Source: Caballeronia sp. SEWSISQ10-4 2 (lineage in GTDB: Bacteria > Pseudomonadota > Gammaproteobacteria > Burkholderiales > Burkholderiaceae). From it: a DNA stretch of 64,000 bases. The notes beneath the pieces are model-generated. The model was not told the DNA's origin and did not search any database. It saw only the letters and a program-made list of their open reading frames with translations. The number at the start of each line of letters is the position of its first letter. Position 1 is the first letter of the stretch. Positions 52,580 through 62,041 of this stretch are shown here, piece by piece. The stretch covers positions 26,587-90,586 of the forward strand of contig NZ_JALPRJ010000037.1 in assembly GCF_030464885.1 (NCBI RefSeq), in the 5' to 3' direction. Both the position numbers and the translations under genes were made by a program.

Positions 52580-53591
52580 AGTGCAACTACAGAATGTATC
52601 GAAGCGGTTTGGCCCGACGGTGGCTGTGGACGATCTGTCGATTGACGTGAAGGACGGGGAATTCGTCGTGCTGCTCGGGCCGAGCGGCGCCGGAAAAACC
52701 ACGACCTTGCGCCTGATCGCGGGCCTGGAACGGCCCGATGCAGGCGATGTATTCATCGACGGCAAGCTGGCGACAAACGTTCATCCGTCGGACCGGGACG
52801 TGGCGTTCATCTTCCAGCAGTACTCGCTTTATCCGCATCTGACGGTGTTCGACAACCTCGCTTTCCCGCTGCGGTCCCCACGCCGGCGCAGCAGCGAGGC
52901 GGAGGTGCGGATGCGCGTGCAGACCGTGGCCGCCATGCTGCACATGGAATCGAAGCTCGACAACATGGCGACGCATCTCTCGGGTGGCGAGATGCAGAGG
53001 GTGGCGATCGGGCGCGCGCTGGTTCGCGAGCCGCGGGTGTTCCTGATGGACGAGCCGTTGTCGTCGCTCGATGCCAAGCTGCGGGAGGAACTGCGGATCG
53101 AGCTGAAACGCCTGCACAAGAGCATCGGCGCGACCATTGTCTACGTCACGCACGATCAGGTGGAAGCGACCACGCTCGCGGATCGCATCGGGATTCTCGA
53201 ACATGGGAACCTGGTGCAGCTCGGCACGCCGCGCGAGGTCTACGGCAATCCTGCGTGCGTGAGTGCGGCGCGGCGTCTCGGCTCGCCGCCGATCAACCTG
53301 CTGCCCCCGTCGCTCTTCGATTCGGCGGTTGTGCCGGAGGGGACGGCGACCGTTGCAATACGCCCGGAGGATATCGTCGTGGCTGAAGCGGGCGAGCGCA
53401 ACGCTATGGATGTGAAGGTGCTTGAATATTCGCCGCTGCGTCATCTGTTGATTCTGGATCGCAATGGCACCGCCGTGGTGGCGACGACAGTGACGGAGCG
53501 CAATTTCAGCGCGGGGCAGTCGGTAGGCGTGTCGTTGCCCCCTCGTAGCCTCTTATATTTTCGCGCCGACGGCGGGAGGATAGCGACATGA
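52572..53591 (+). CDS. ABC sugar/polyol ATPase, second (UgpC/MalK type)
   Basis: A 339-residue ATPase with Walker A GPSGAGKTTTLR, signature LSGGEMQRVAIGRAL, Walker B FLMDEPLSSLDAKLREE and switch YVTHDQVEATTLADR, plus a C-terminal OB-type domain. Together with the first ATPase it probably forms a heterodimer, as in the two-ATPase glycerol importers. Start at ATG 52572, inside the previous gene's end. Confidence 0.94.
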   Translation: MAEVQLQNVSKRFGPTVAVDDLSIDVKDGEFVVLLGPSGAGKTTTLRLIAGLERPDAGDVFIDGKLATNVHPSDRDVAFIFQQYSLYPHLTVFDNLAFPLRSPRRRSSEAEVRMRVQTVAAMLHMESKLDNMATHLSGGEMQRVAIGRALVREPRVFLMDEPLSSLDAKLREELRIELKRLHKSIGATIVYVTHDQVEATTLADRIGILEHGNLVQLGTPREVYGNPACVSAARRLGSPPINLLPPSLFDSAVVPEGTATVAIRPEDIVVAEAGERNAMDVKVLEYSPLRHLLILDRNGTAVVATTVTERNFSAGQSVGVSLPPRSLLYFRADGGRIAT

Positions 53592-54220
53592 ACGGCAAGA
53601 CGGTCATGGCGTGCATCGAAGCCGCGCATGCGACGCTCAAGCAAAACACGGACGAGATCGCGTCGCTCGATCAACAGATCGGCGACGGCGACCACATCTT
53701 CAACCTGCTGCGCGGCATGGAGGCGCTGCTCGCGGCGCGCAGTGAAATTGAAGCAGCCGCGTTCGGACCATCGCTGGACGTGGCGGCGGCCAAGATACTG
53801 TCGACAGTCGGCGGATCATCAGGACCACTATTTTTTTCCCTGCTGAGCGGTATGTCGAAGGGCGCGGCCACGCACGCGCTCGACGTCCCCGGATTTTCAG
53901 CCATCTTTGCCGCGGGCGTGGACGCCGTCGGCCAGCGTGGCAAGACGGGCGTGGGCAGCAAGACGATGATGGACGTGCTCATTCCGGTTGCGAATCGCTA
54001 TCGTGAACTGGCGGCCGCGGGAGCGTCCGCGCAAGCGCTGCTTGACGAATTGCCGCGGGTGGCGCACATACAAATGCTCGCCACCCGCGACATGCTCGCG
54101 ACCAAGGGCCGGGCGTCGTTTCTCGGCGAGCGTTCGCGCGGCCATATCGATCCGGGCGCGCGTTCCAGCGAGCTGATGATCGCGGCGGTGTGCGCGTATC
54201 TGGCACAACGTATTGAGTGA
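53588..54220 (+). CDS. dhaL: Dihydroxyacetone kinase-type ADP/ATP-binding subunit (DhaL)
   Basis: A 210-residue all-helical DhaL-type subunit. The metal-nucleotide site is DQQIGDGDHIFNL (three Asp); TVGGSSGPLFFSLLSGMSKG and GKTGVGSKTMMDVLIPV form the nucleotide pocket. ATG at 53588 overlaps the ATPase stop. With DhaK it phosphorylates a short ketose; no DhaM/PTS protein is present in the window, so ATP is the likely donor. Confidence 0.92.
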   Translation: MNGKTVMACIEAAHATLKQNTDEIASLDQQIGDGDHIFNLLRGMEALLAARSEIEAAAFGPSLDVAAAKILSTVGGSSGPLFFSLLSGMSKGAATHALDVPGFSAIFAAGVDAVGQRGKTGVGSKTMMDVLIPVANRYRELAAAGASAQALLDELPRVAHIQMLATRDMLATKGRASFLGERSRGHIDPGARSSELMIAAVCAYLAQRIE

Positions 54221-54233
54221 AGGAGCGCAGACC

Positions 54234-55223
54234 ATGAAGAAATTCATCAACCACGTCGACGATTTTCTCGCCGAAAGCTTGGCCGGATTCGCGGCCGCGC
54301 ACGCCGACCTTGTCGTGCTGAACAACGAGCCCGTGTTTGTGCGCCGCAAGGTGCTCAAGCCCGGCAAAGTGGCCTTGGTGTCGGGCGGCGGGTCGGGACA
54401 CGAGCCGCTGCATAGCGGTTTCGTCGGCCACGGCATGCTCGACGCAGCCTGTCCCGGCCAGATCTTCACCTCGCCGACGCCCGACCAGATGATGGCCGCC
54501 GCCATGGCAGTCGATACCGGTCCGGGCGTGCTTTTCATCGTGAAGAATTACTCCGGCGACGTGATGAACTTTGAAATGGCCTCCGAGATGTCCGAGGTGC
54601 AGAACGCGATCGTGCTGATCAACGACGACGTCGCTGTCGAGGATTCCAGTTATACGACCGGGCGACGCGGCGTAGCCGGAACGGTGATCGTCGAGAAGCT
54701 GGTCGGCAGCATGGCGGAAAGCGGTGCGAGCCTCGAGCAGTGCAAGGCATTCGGTGACCACATCAACAAGCGCACGGCTTCAATGGGCGTTGCGTTCACG
54801 AGCTGTGTCGTGCCGGCAGCGGGCACGCGCACGTTCAAGATCGGCGACGATGAGATTGAAGTGGGGGTCGGCATTCACGGCGAACCGGGCAGGCGACGGG
54901 CGAAGATGGCGCCGGCCGACGCCATCGTGGCGGAATTGCTGAGCGCTATTGTCGACGACCTGAAGCCACAGGCCGATGCCGAATTGCTCGTCCTCGTCAA
55001 CGGTCTGGGCGGCACGCCGCTAGGCGAGCTTTACCTGCTGTTCAACTCGACGCGAGCCTGGCTCGGGCAGCGCGGCCTGAACATCGGCCGTGCACAGGTC
55101 GGTGCGTTGACCACATCGCTCGAGATGGCAGGCGCATCCATCACGCTCTCAGTGCTGGACGACGAGATGAAAACGCACTGGGATAGCGCGGTCCATACGC
55201 CTTCGTTGCGATGGGGTATGTAA
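54234..55223 (+). CDS. dhaK: Dihydroxyacetone kinase-type substrate-binding subunit (DhaK)
   Basis: A 329-residue DhaK: SGGGSGHEPLHSGFVGHGMLDAA and the covalent ketose-binding His215 in VGVGIHGEPG are intact. AAGGAG before ATG 54234. The gene order L then K with a two-ATPase polyol importer is unlike the PTS-type dhaKLM operon and suggests a kinase for a transported or oxidised C3-C4 ketose such as dihydroxyacetone or erythrulose. Substrate is inferred, not shown. Confidence 0.92.
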   Translation: MKKFINHVDDFLAESLAGFAAAHADLVVLNNEPVFVRRKVLKPGKVALVSGGGSGHEPLHSGFVGHGMLDAACPGQIFTSPTPDQMMAAAMAVDTGPGVLFIVKNYSGDVMNFEMASEMSEVQNAIVLINDDVAVEDSSYTTGRRGVAGTVIVEKLVGSMAESGASLEQCKAFGDHINKRTASMGVAFTSCVVPAAGTRTFKIGDDEIEVGVGIHGEPGRRRAKMAPADAIVAELLSAIVDDLKPQADAELLVLVNGLGGTPLGELYLLFNSTRAWLGQRGLNIGRAQVGALTTSLEMAGASITLSVLDDEMKTHWDSAVHTPSLRWGM

Positions 55224-55356
55224 AAAAGTTGGTGAGTCGTGTCGATTTATGGACGTACCGTTCGTCATGCATATAGGGCGTAGGGCTGCGATGTGGCAAT
55301 GCAAAACGAAGTCGCTTTGCGCCCCCAATTTATTCATACCGAAACGGAGAGCGTTC

Positions 55357-55710
55357 ATGACTTACGTAGATGGATTTGTCGTCGCCGTGCAAACGGGCAA
55401 TCGTGAAACGTACAGGAAGCATGCCGAAGCAGCAGCGGTGGTCTTCAAGGAGAACGGTGCGCTGAATGTGGTCGAATGCTGGGGCGATGACGTACCGGAG
55501 GGGAAGCTGACGTCCTTTCCGATGGCGGTCAAACGCCAGGACGACGAGACTGTCGTGTTCTCGTGGGTCGTCTGGCCGTCGCGTCAGGTGAGGGATGAGG
55601 GAATGAAGGCGGTGATGGCCGACCCGCGGCTGCAGCCCGATACGAACGCGATGCCCTTCGACGGCAAGCGGATGATTTACGGCGGCTTCGAAGTGATCGT
55701 CGACGCGTGA
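55357..55710 (+). CDS. DUF1428 family protein
   Basis: A 117-residue protein, YVDGFVVAVQTGNRETYRKHAEAAA, VVECWGDDVPEGKLTSFPMAVK, ending PFDGKRMIYGGFEVIVDA, which is the standard sequence of the DUF1428 ferredoxin-like (ABM-type) family. ACGGAGAG precedes ATG 55357. Function unknown; 133 bp after dhaK, so it may or may not belong to the operon. Confidence 0.9.
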   Translation: MTYVDGFVVAVQTGNRETYRKHAEAAAVVFKENGALNVVECWGDDVPEGKLTSFPMAVKRQDDETVVFSWVVWPSRQVRDEGMKAVMADPRLQPDTNAMPFDGKRMIYGGFEVIVDA

Positions 55711-55787
55711 TGGTTTTCAGGTTGCCGCCAACATAGGTTGACGGCAAGCTGCGTTCATCGAAAAGAGTACTGAGGCTCTCTCACTAC

Positions 55788-56726
55788 TTACTTCGCAGAA
55801 ACCCTGCGCCGCGTACCCATGCCCGGAAGCCACTTGATAACACCCGTGGCAAGTGCAGTCCCCACCAGAATAGTCGCGCACGCCTTGATCATTCCCGGCG
55901 ATACGTGTTCGGAAAGGAGCAACGCGCCCCACAGGATGCCGAAGATCGGGATGATAAATGTGACGCTGATCGTGCGCGCCGGGCCAGTCGCCGCGATCAG
56001 GCGGAAGAACAGCATATAAGCGATGCCGGTGCACGCGACGCCGAGCGCGATCACCGACCCCCAGGCCTGCGTCGAGATGGGTGCAGCCGGCCACCAGAAC
56101 ACGGCAAACGGCAGTAGTACGACGGTCGCGCCGGTCATCGTGCCGGCGGCGACCGCGAGCGGATCGACGCCCGTGAGATGCCGCTTGGTGTAGCTCGCCG
56201 CGATCCCATACAACAGCGTTGCGCCGAGCGCAGCCGCTGCGGCGAGTGCGGTCGCTGCCGGCGTCACGGCCGTCGCCGCGCTCGTGCCCACATCCATCTG
56301 GTTCCAGACGAGGGCGACCACACCCACGAAACCGATCACGAGCCCTGCTACGCGCAGCCCGGTCAAGCGATCCTTCAGCCACAGGAACGCGACGATAGCG
56401 CCCCACAGAGGCGTGGTGGCATTGATCACCGACGTCACGCCCGCGGACAGTGTGAGTTCGGCATACGCAAACAGGCAGAACGGCGCGGCCGAGTTCAGGA
56501 TGCCCACAACGAAAAGCGGCCACGCATGCGCGCGCAGCGTATGAAAAGCATCGCGCGCGGACCTGCGAGTGATCAGCACGATCAGCAGGAACAACGCGCC
56601 GATGCCCACACGCAACGCCATCAATGGCGCAACGCCAAAGTCGGTCACACCGACGCGGATAAAAAGGAATGAGCCTCCCCACAGGGCGGCGAGGATGAGC
56701 AACTGGACGATGTTTACAGGATTCAT
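55788..56726 (-). CDS. EamA/DMT superfamily transporter
   Basis: A 312-residue protein with ten helices and two EamA repeats (VQLLILAALWGGSFLFIRVGV, and AAALGATLLYGIAASYTKRHLTG). The start at 56726 begins MNPVNIVQ; upstream frame is not protein-like. Members export amino acids, metabolites or toxic compounds. It is convergent with the DUF1428 gene and divergent from the GntR gene. Confidence 0.92.
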   Translation of the reverse strand: MNPVNIVQLLILAALWGGSFLFIRVGVTDFGVAPLMALRVGIGALFLLIVLITRRSARDAFHTLRAHAWPLFVVGILNSAAPFCLFAYAELTLSAGVTSVINATTPLWGAIVAFLWLKDRLTGLRVAGLVIGFVGVVALVWNQMDVGTSAATAVTPAATALAAAAALGATLLYGIAASYTKRHLTGVDPLAVAAGTMTGATVVLLPFAVFWWPAAPISTQAWGSVIALGVACTGIAYMLFFRLIAATGPARTISVTFIIPIFGILWGALLLSEHVSPGMIKACATILVGTALATGVIKWLPGMGTRRRVSAK

Positions 56727-57035
56727 TTTTGTGGACGTCGAGCGCAGTGGAGTCGCGACGTGAAGCCATCGTAAGGGCGCAGCAGCGCAAGATGGTTCAC
56801 GCTGGCGTGAAATGAAGACGTCATGGTTCGCTACACGTATGCGGCGGGATACGGCGGCGGAATACGGCTGGATATGCCTGCCATCGTAGGCGTGCACCTT
56901 ACACCGGCCAAACGAACATTTCTCACTCTTATGTGAAAAATATTGCGATCGAAAAGCGTGGCAAGGGAATTGGCGCTGTCTCGTATCGCGTCCTCAGGGT
57001 TATCTCTAGTATGTCGAAAAGATCCAAAATTTGTA

Positions 57036-57049
57036 TGATGACCACATCA
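57036..57049. promoter_or_regulatory. Operator-like dyad upstream of the GntR gene
   Basis: TGATG-ACCA-CATCA is a perfect dyad 20 bp before the GntR start, with ATTTGT and ACAAAT arms outside it (near 57029 and 57053). FadR/FCD-type GntR proteins bind short dyads in just this position, so autoregulation and control of the downstream operon are likely. Confidence 0.5.
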
Positions 57050-57069
57050 CCCAACAAATCAGAGACTGC

Positions 57070-57774
57070 ATGTTCGATAAAATTCCTGCGCAGGCTTTGA
57101 GCGACACGGTCGCGCAGCAGATTCAATTGCAGATCGAAAAGGGCAGCTTCGTGAAAACCGGCAAGCTGCCGACCGAAGCTGTGCTCGCGCAGGAGTTTGG
57201 CGTGAGCCGCACGGTGATCCGCGAGGCCATATCGCGGCTGAAGAACGAAGGCATGGTCGAGCCGCGCCAGGGCAGTGGCGTGTTTATTGTCGAGCGCGCG
57301 GGTATCAGGCCGCTGCGTATCGACTACGCGCAAGCCGTCGAGCCCGGCGCGGTCGTGCAGATCCTTGCGTTGCGGCGGGCGATCGAAGCGGAAGTTGCGT
57401 CGGAAGCGGCGATGCGCCGAACCGACGAGCAGATGGATGTGATCGAAGCGAAGCTGGCGCAGATCGATGTCGCCGCCGCGCAAGGCGAGGACGGCGTGAC
57501 CGAGGATGTCGAGTTTCATCGCGCGATTGCCAGTGCAACCGGCAATCCGTATTTCCTGACCACGCTTGCCTTCCTGAACCAGTATCTCGAGGCCGGCACG
57601 CTCGTTACGCGCCGCAATGAAGCGCTGCGGGAGGACTTTTCGCGGCAGGTCCGTGAGGAACACTCCCGGATCGTAGCTGCGATTCGCGCCCGCGATCCCA
57701 TGGCTGCGCGCAACGCCGCGCAGACCCACTTATACAACGCCGCTCGCCGCCTCGCGGAAGCGGGCATTTGCTGA
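57070..57774 (+). CDS. GntR family regulator (FadR/FCD type) of the acid-sugar operon
   Basis: A 234-residue regulator: LSDTVAQQIQLQIEKGSF...LPTEAVLAQEFGVSRTVIREAISRLKNEGMVEPRQGSGVFI is the winged helix; the FCD ligand domain has the metal-binding EDVEFHRAI and EEHSRIVAAIRARD His positions. The start ATG 57070 fits family length. It precedes ltnD by 24 bp in the same direction and is the likely regulator of the threonate/erythronate operon. Confidence 0.93.
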   Translation: MFDKIPAQALSDTVAQQIQLQIEKGSFVKTGKLPTEAVLAQEFGVSRTVIREAISRLKNEGMVEPRQGSGVFIVERAGIRPLRIDYAQAVEPGAVVQILALRRAIEAEVASEAAMRRTDEQMDVIEAKLAQIDVAAAQGEDGVTEDVEFHRAIASATGNPYFLTTLAFLNQYLEAGTLVTRRNEALREDFSRQVREEHSRIVAAIRARDPMAARNAAQTHLYNAARRLAEAGIC

Positions 57775-57798
57775 TCAATCAATTCGAAGGATAACGAA

Positions 57799-58701
57799 AT
57801 GTCCAAAAACGTGGGAGTAATCGGCTTGGGTGCAATGGGCTTGGGCGTCGCGCGTTCGCTATTGCGCGCGGGCTTCAAGGTTCATGCCTGTGACGTGCGG
57901 TCCCAGGTGCTTGAAGCGTTCGCGGGCGAGGGCGGCATTGCGTGCGCGACGCCGGCCGAGTTGGGCAGCCAGTGCGAGGTCGTGGTGACCGTCGTCGTCA
58001 ACGCGGCGCAAACGGAAACCGTGCTGTTCGGCTCCGACACTCAACCCGGCGCCGTCTCCACGATGAAACCCGGCAGTGTCGTGCTGGCCTGCGCCACGGT
58101 GTCGCCTGCCTTTGCGGTCGAACTGGGCAAACGCCTGGAAGCGGCCCGGTTGCATATGCTCGACGCGCCCCTGTCCGGCGGTGCAGCGCGCGCCGCGTCC
58201 GGCGAAATGACGATGATGACGTCCGGTCCCGCATCGGCGTATGCGGCCTGCGAGGATGTGCTCGAGGCGATCGCGGGCAAGGTTTATCGGCTGGGCGAGG
58301 CTCATGGCGCGGGCTCGAAGGTGAAGATCATCAACCAGCTGCTTGCAGGCGTGCATATCGCAGCGGCGGCTGAAGCAATGGCGCTTGGCCTGCGCGAAGG
58401 CGTGGACCCGGATGCGCTCTATGAGGTCATCACGCACAGCGCGGGTAACTCGTGGATGTTCGAGAACCGCGTGCCGCACATTCTCGCAGGAGACTACACG
58501 CCGCTGTCAGCCGTCGATATCTTCGTGAAGGATCTCGGTCTTGTACTCGATACAGCGCGCACGTCGAAGTTTCCGCTGCCGTTGTCGGCGGCGGCGCACC
58601 AGATGTTCATGATGGCGTCGACCGCGGGACATGGCGGCGAAGACGACTCCGCCGTGATCAAGATCTTCCCGGGCATCGAAGTGCCGAAGGGAGCCAAATG
58701 A
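57799..58701 (+). CDS. ltnD: L-threonate dehydrogenase
   Basis: A 300-residue beta-hydroxyacid dehydrogenase: GVIGLGAMGLGVARSLLRAGFKVHACD is the NAD-binding fold, DAPLSGGAARAASGEMTMM and the catalytic Lys in GAGSKVKIINQLLAGVHIAAAAEAMAL are intact. It should oxidise L-threonate to 2-oxo-tetronate. The assignment as LtnD rather than another family member rests on the operon with OtnK, OtnC and OtnI. Its stop overlaps otnK. Confidence 0.9.
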   Translation: MSKNVGVIGLGAMGLGVARSLLRAGFKVHACDVRSQVLEAFAGEGGIACATPAELGSQCEVVVTVVVNAAQTETVLFGSDTQPGAVSTMKPGSVVLACATVSPAFAVELGKRLEAARLHMLDAPLSGGAARAASGEMTMMTSGPASAYAACEDVLEAIAGKVYRLGEAHGAGSKVKIINQLLAGVHIAAAAEAMALGLREGVDPDALYEVITHSAGNSWMFENRVPHILAGDYTPLSAVDIFVKDLGLVLDTARTSKFPLPLSAAAHQMFMMASTAGHGGEDDSAVIKIFPGIEVPKGAK

Positions 58702-59975
58702 TGACGAAAGCCTTGCTAGGCTGCATCGCCGATGACTTCACCGGTGCAACCGATCTCGCCAACATGCTCGTGCGCGGGGGCATGCGCGCGGTGCAGAGCA
58801 TTGGCGTGCCGGCATCGGATATGAAGATAGAGGCGGACGCGCTGATCGTCGCGTTGAAATCGCGCACCATCCCCGCAGAAGAAGCGGTTGCGCAATCGCT
58901 GGCCGCGCTCGAATGGCTGCGTGTGCAAGGTTGCAAACAGTTCCTGTTCAAGTATTGCTCGACCTTCGATTCCACCGATAAAGGCAACATCGGTCCAGTC
59001 GCCGACGCACTGCTCGATGCGCTCGGCGACAACTTCACCATTGCCTGTCCCGCGTTCCCCGAGAACGGCCGCACAATCTTTCGCGGTAACCTGTTTGTGG
59101 GCGATGTGCTGCTAAACGAGTCGGGCATGCAGAACCATCCGCTCACGCCGATGACCGATCCGAACCTCGTGCGTGTGCTGCAGCGGCAGACGAAATCGAA
59201 GGTCGGGTTGATCGCTTACGACGTGATCGCCAAGGGTGCGCAAGCCGTGCGCGAGAGGATCACGTCGCTGCGCAACGATGGCGTGCGCCTCGCTATCGCC
59301 GATGCGGTTTCGGATGCCGATCTCTATGTGCTGGGCGAGGCGTGCTCGGCTCTTAAGCTGATCACGGGCGGCTCGGGCATTGCGCTTGGTCTACCGGACA
59401 ACTTCCGCGCGGCGAACCTGTTGAGCGAAGCCGGCCACGCATCGGACCTGCCGAAGATCGAAGGTAAATCGGTCGTGCTGGCGGGCAGCGCATCGAAGGC
59501 GACCAACGAGCAGGTCGCGGAATGGCGGGCGACGAGACCGAGCTTTCGTATCGACCCGCTCGCGTTGTCGGGCGGCGAACCCGTGGTCGAGCAGGCTGTT
59601 GAATTCGCGTCGAAACATGCCGATGAACCCGTGCTGATCTACGCCACGTCCACGCCGGACGAAGTCAAGGCCGTGCAGAAGGAACTGGGCGTCGAGAAAG
59701 CTGGGCATCTGGTCGAACAAGCGCTGGCATCGATTGCAAGCAGGCTTCGCGATGCAGGCGTGCGCAAGTTCGTGGTTGCGGGCGGCGAGACCTCGGGCGC
59801 GGTCGTTCAGGCGCTTGGCGTGAAGTCGCTGCGCATCGGCGCGCAGATCGATCCGGGTGTGCCGGCGACGCAGTCTATCGGCGAAGAACCGCTTGGGCTG
59901 GCGTTGAAGTCGGGCAATTTCGGCACGAAAGCTTTCTTCGTGAAGGCGCTGAAGTCTCTCGACGGAGCCGCGTGA
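58698..59975 (+). CDS. otnK: 3-oxo-tetronate kinase
   Basis: A 425-residue DUF1537-family kinase. LLGCIADDFTGATDLANMLVRGG is the conserved N-terminal acid-sugar-binding start, LFKYCSTFDSTDKGNIGPVADAL follows, and the C-terminal domain has the nucleotide motif VAGGETSGAVVQALGVKSLRIGAQIDPGVP. It phosphorylates 3-oxo-tetronate at O4. ATG 58698 overlaps the ltnD stop (ATGA). Confidence 0.92.
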   Translation: MMTKALLGCIADDFTGATDLANMLVRGGMRAVQSIGVPASDMKIEADALIVALKSRTIPAEEAVAQSLAALEWLRVQGCKQFLFKYCSTFDSTDKGNIGPVADALLDALGDNFTIACPAFPENGRTIFRGNLFVGDVLLNESGMQNHPLTPMTDPNLVRVLQRQTKSKVGLIAYDVIAKGAQAVRERITSLRNDGVRLAIADAVSDADLYVLGEACSALKLITGGSGIALGLPDNFRAANLLSEAGHASDLPKIEGKSVVLAGSASKATNEQVAEWRATRPSFRIDPLALSGGEPVVEQAVEFASKHADEPVLIYATSTPDEVKAVQKELGVEKAGHLVEQALASIASRLRDAGVRKFVVAGGETSGAVVQALGVKSLRIGAQIDPGVPATQSIGEEPLGLALKSGNFGTKAFFVKALKSLDGAA

Positions 59976-59977
59976 TC

Positions 59978-60631
59978 ATGGCGACCGCCGAAAGCCGTAT
60001 CCGAGAAGAAATCTGCGAGACCGGCGCGAGTCTTTACGAACGCCGTTATACCGTCGGCACCGCCGGGAACATCAGTGCGCGACTCGACGACGGCTGGCTC
60101 ATCACGCCGACCGATGCCTGCCTCGGACGCCTCGATCCCGCCGACATCGCCAAAGTCGATACAGAGGGTAATCACGTGTCCGGCGGCAAGCCGTCGAAGA
60201 CGCTGGCGCTGCATCGCAAGATTTATGAACATAACGGCGACGCGCACGGCGTCGTCCACACGCACTCCACGCATCTGGTCGCGTTGACGCTCGCCGGTGT
60301 CTGGCGGCGCGACGACGTGCTGCCGCCAATCACGCCGTACTACGTGATGAAGGTGGGCCACGTGCCGTTGATTGCTTATCGGCGTCCGGGTGACCCTGTA
60401 GTCGCGGAACAAGTTGCGGCGCTTGCATCGAAGGTGCGCGCCGTATTGCTCGAAAGGCTCGGACCGGTCGTCTGGGAAAAATCGGTCAGCCACGCGTCGT
60501 ATGCGCTGGAAGAGCTCGAGGAAACGGCTCGGCTCTGGCTCCTCGCGCGCTCGATTAACGAACCGCCTCCAGAACCGCTCGAAGAAGCGGACATCGAGGA
60601 TTTGCGCAAGACCTTCAACGTGCGCTGGTAG
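59978..60631 (+). CDS. otnC: 3-oxo-tetronate 4-phosphate decarboxylase (class II aldolase fold)
   Basis: A 217-residue class II aldolase/adducin protein: TVGTAGNISARLDDGWLITPTD, the zinc ligands in VVHTHSTHLVALT, and a further His in VSHASYALEE. It decarboxylates 3-oxo-tetronate 4-phosphate to dihydroxyacetone phosphate. ACGGAG lies upstream; GTG 59972 is an alternative start. Overlaps or abuts otnK. Confidence 0.92.
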   Translation: MATAESRIREEICETGASLYERRYTVGTAGNISARLDDGWLITPTDACLGRLDPADIAKVDTEGNHVSGGKPSKTLALHRKIYEHNGDAHGVVHTHSTHLVALTLAGVWRRDDVLPPITPYYVMKVGHVPLIAYRRPGDPVVAEQVAALASKVRAVLLERLGPVVWEKSVSHASYALEELEETARLWLLARSINEPPPEPLEEADIEDLRKTFNVRW

Positions 60632-60681
60632 CGCCTTGCCTGGTCGAATCACCAACACGAAACTGCCTTCCGGAGACAAGC

Positions 60682-62019
60682 ATGACCCCTGACCAAGCTG
60701 TGCCTGGCGGCTCGCGCACGCCTGTAGCATCTGGCTACGACATCAAAGAACTCACCCGCACCTATTCGAAGGTGTTCTGGCGCATCGTGCCGTTCCTCAT
60801 GCTGTGTTATGTGGTGGCGTATCTGGATCGTGTGAACGTCGGTTTTGCGAAGCTGCAGATGTCGCAGGATCTGGGTTTCAGCGAGACGGTATTCGGCCTC
60901 GGGGCAGGCGTTTTTTTCCTCGGATATTTTTTGTTCGAACTGCCAAGCAATATTCTGATGCACAAGATCGGTGCGCGGATATGGATCGCGCGGATCATGA
61001 TTACCTGGGGCATTCTCTCGGCACTTTTTGTGTTCGTGAAGACGCCCACGCAGTTTTACATCCTGCGTTTCCTGCTCGGACTGGCCGAAGCTGGTTTTTA
61101 TCCGGGCGTGATCCTGTACCTGACTTACTGGTTTCCGTCGCATCGGCGGGCGAAGATTGTCGCCGTGTTCATGTCGGCTATTCCCGTGGCGGGGATCTTT
61201 GGAAATCCGCTGTCCGGATGGATCATGCAGACCTTCTCGGACAACAAGCACTTCGAAGGCTGGCAGTGGATGTTCCTGATTGAAGCGGTCCCGGCGCTGC
61301 TGATCGGTATTGCGACTATTCTTTATCTCGACAACAACATCCGCAGCGCGAAGTGGCTCAGCGAACGCGAAAAGCGCCTGTTGGAAGATGAAATCAACGC
61401 GCAGCCGCAGCTTGCCGGCGACAGCACGAAACATTCGCTGCGCGCGCTTTTCGCCGATAGCCGCATGTGGTGGATGTCGCTGATCTACTTCGCATTCGTC
61501 ACGGGGCAATACGGTCTCACGTTCTGGATGCCGACCTTCATCAAGTCAACGGGTGTGAGCGGAGCATTCAATATCGGTTTGCTGAGCGCCATTCCGTTTC
61601 TTGTCGCGATCGTCGTGATGAATGTGCTGGGCCATAGCGCGGACAAACATCGTGAGCGCCGCTGGCATCTGATCGTGCCGGCGCTTGGAGCTGCGGTTGG
61701 CTTCTCCGTGGCGGCATCGTTCGCGGGCAATACGGCGGTGTCGATCGTGGCGCTCTCCGTGGCCGCGGCCGGTGTGCTGACCTGCGCGCCTTTGTTCTGG
61801 TCGCTGCCAACAGCATTCATGTCGGGCGCCGCGGCGGCTGCCGGGATTGCGGTTATCAATTCGATCGGCAATCTGGCGGGCTTCGCGAGCCCCTACATGA
61901 TCGGGTACCTGAAGGACCTGACGCACAGCACGGCGACGGGCATGTACGTGCTCGCCGGCATGCTGGTGATCGGCGCCATTGCCACGTGGCTCGTGCCGGC
62001 CAAGCTCGTGAATCGCTGA
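60682..62019 (+). CDS. MFS transporter, anion:cation symporter (ACS) family
   Basis: A 445-residue, twelve-helix MFS protein with the ACS signature DRVNVGFAKLQMSQDLGFSETVFGLGAGVFFLGYFLFELPSNILMHKIGARIWIARIM and the inter-domain loop. ACS members take up tartrate, glucarate, galactonate and other sugar acids with protons. Its place between otnC and otnI identifies threonate and/or erythronate as likely substrates. Confidence 0.93.
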   Translation: MTPDQAVPGGSRTPVASGYDIKELTRTYSKVFWRIVPFLMLCYVVAYLDRVNVGFAKLQMSQDLGFSETVFGLGAGVFFLGYFLFELPSNILMHKIGARIWIARIMITWGILSALFVFVKTPTQFYILRFLLGLAEAGFYPGVILYLTYWFPSHRRAKIVAVFMSAIPVAGIFGNPLSGWIMQTFSDNKHFEGWQWMFLIEAVPALLIGIATILYLDNNIRSAKWLSEREKRLLEDEINAQPQLAGDSTKHSLRALFADSRMWWMSLIYFAFVTGQYGLTFWMPTFIKSTGVSGAFNIGLLSAIPFLVAIVVMNVLGHSADKHRERRWHLIVPALGAAVGFSVAASFAGNTAVSIVALSVAAAGVLTCAPLFWSLPTAFMSGAAAAAGIAVINSIGNLAGFASPYMIGYLKDLTHSTATGMYVLAGMLVIGAIATWLVPAKLVNR

Positions 62020-62041
62020 ACTCATTCAAGGAGTCGATGTT

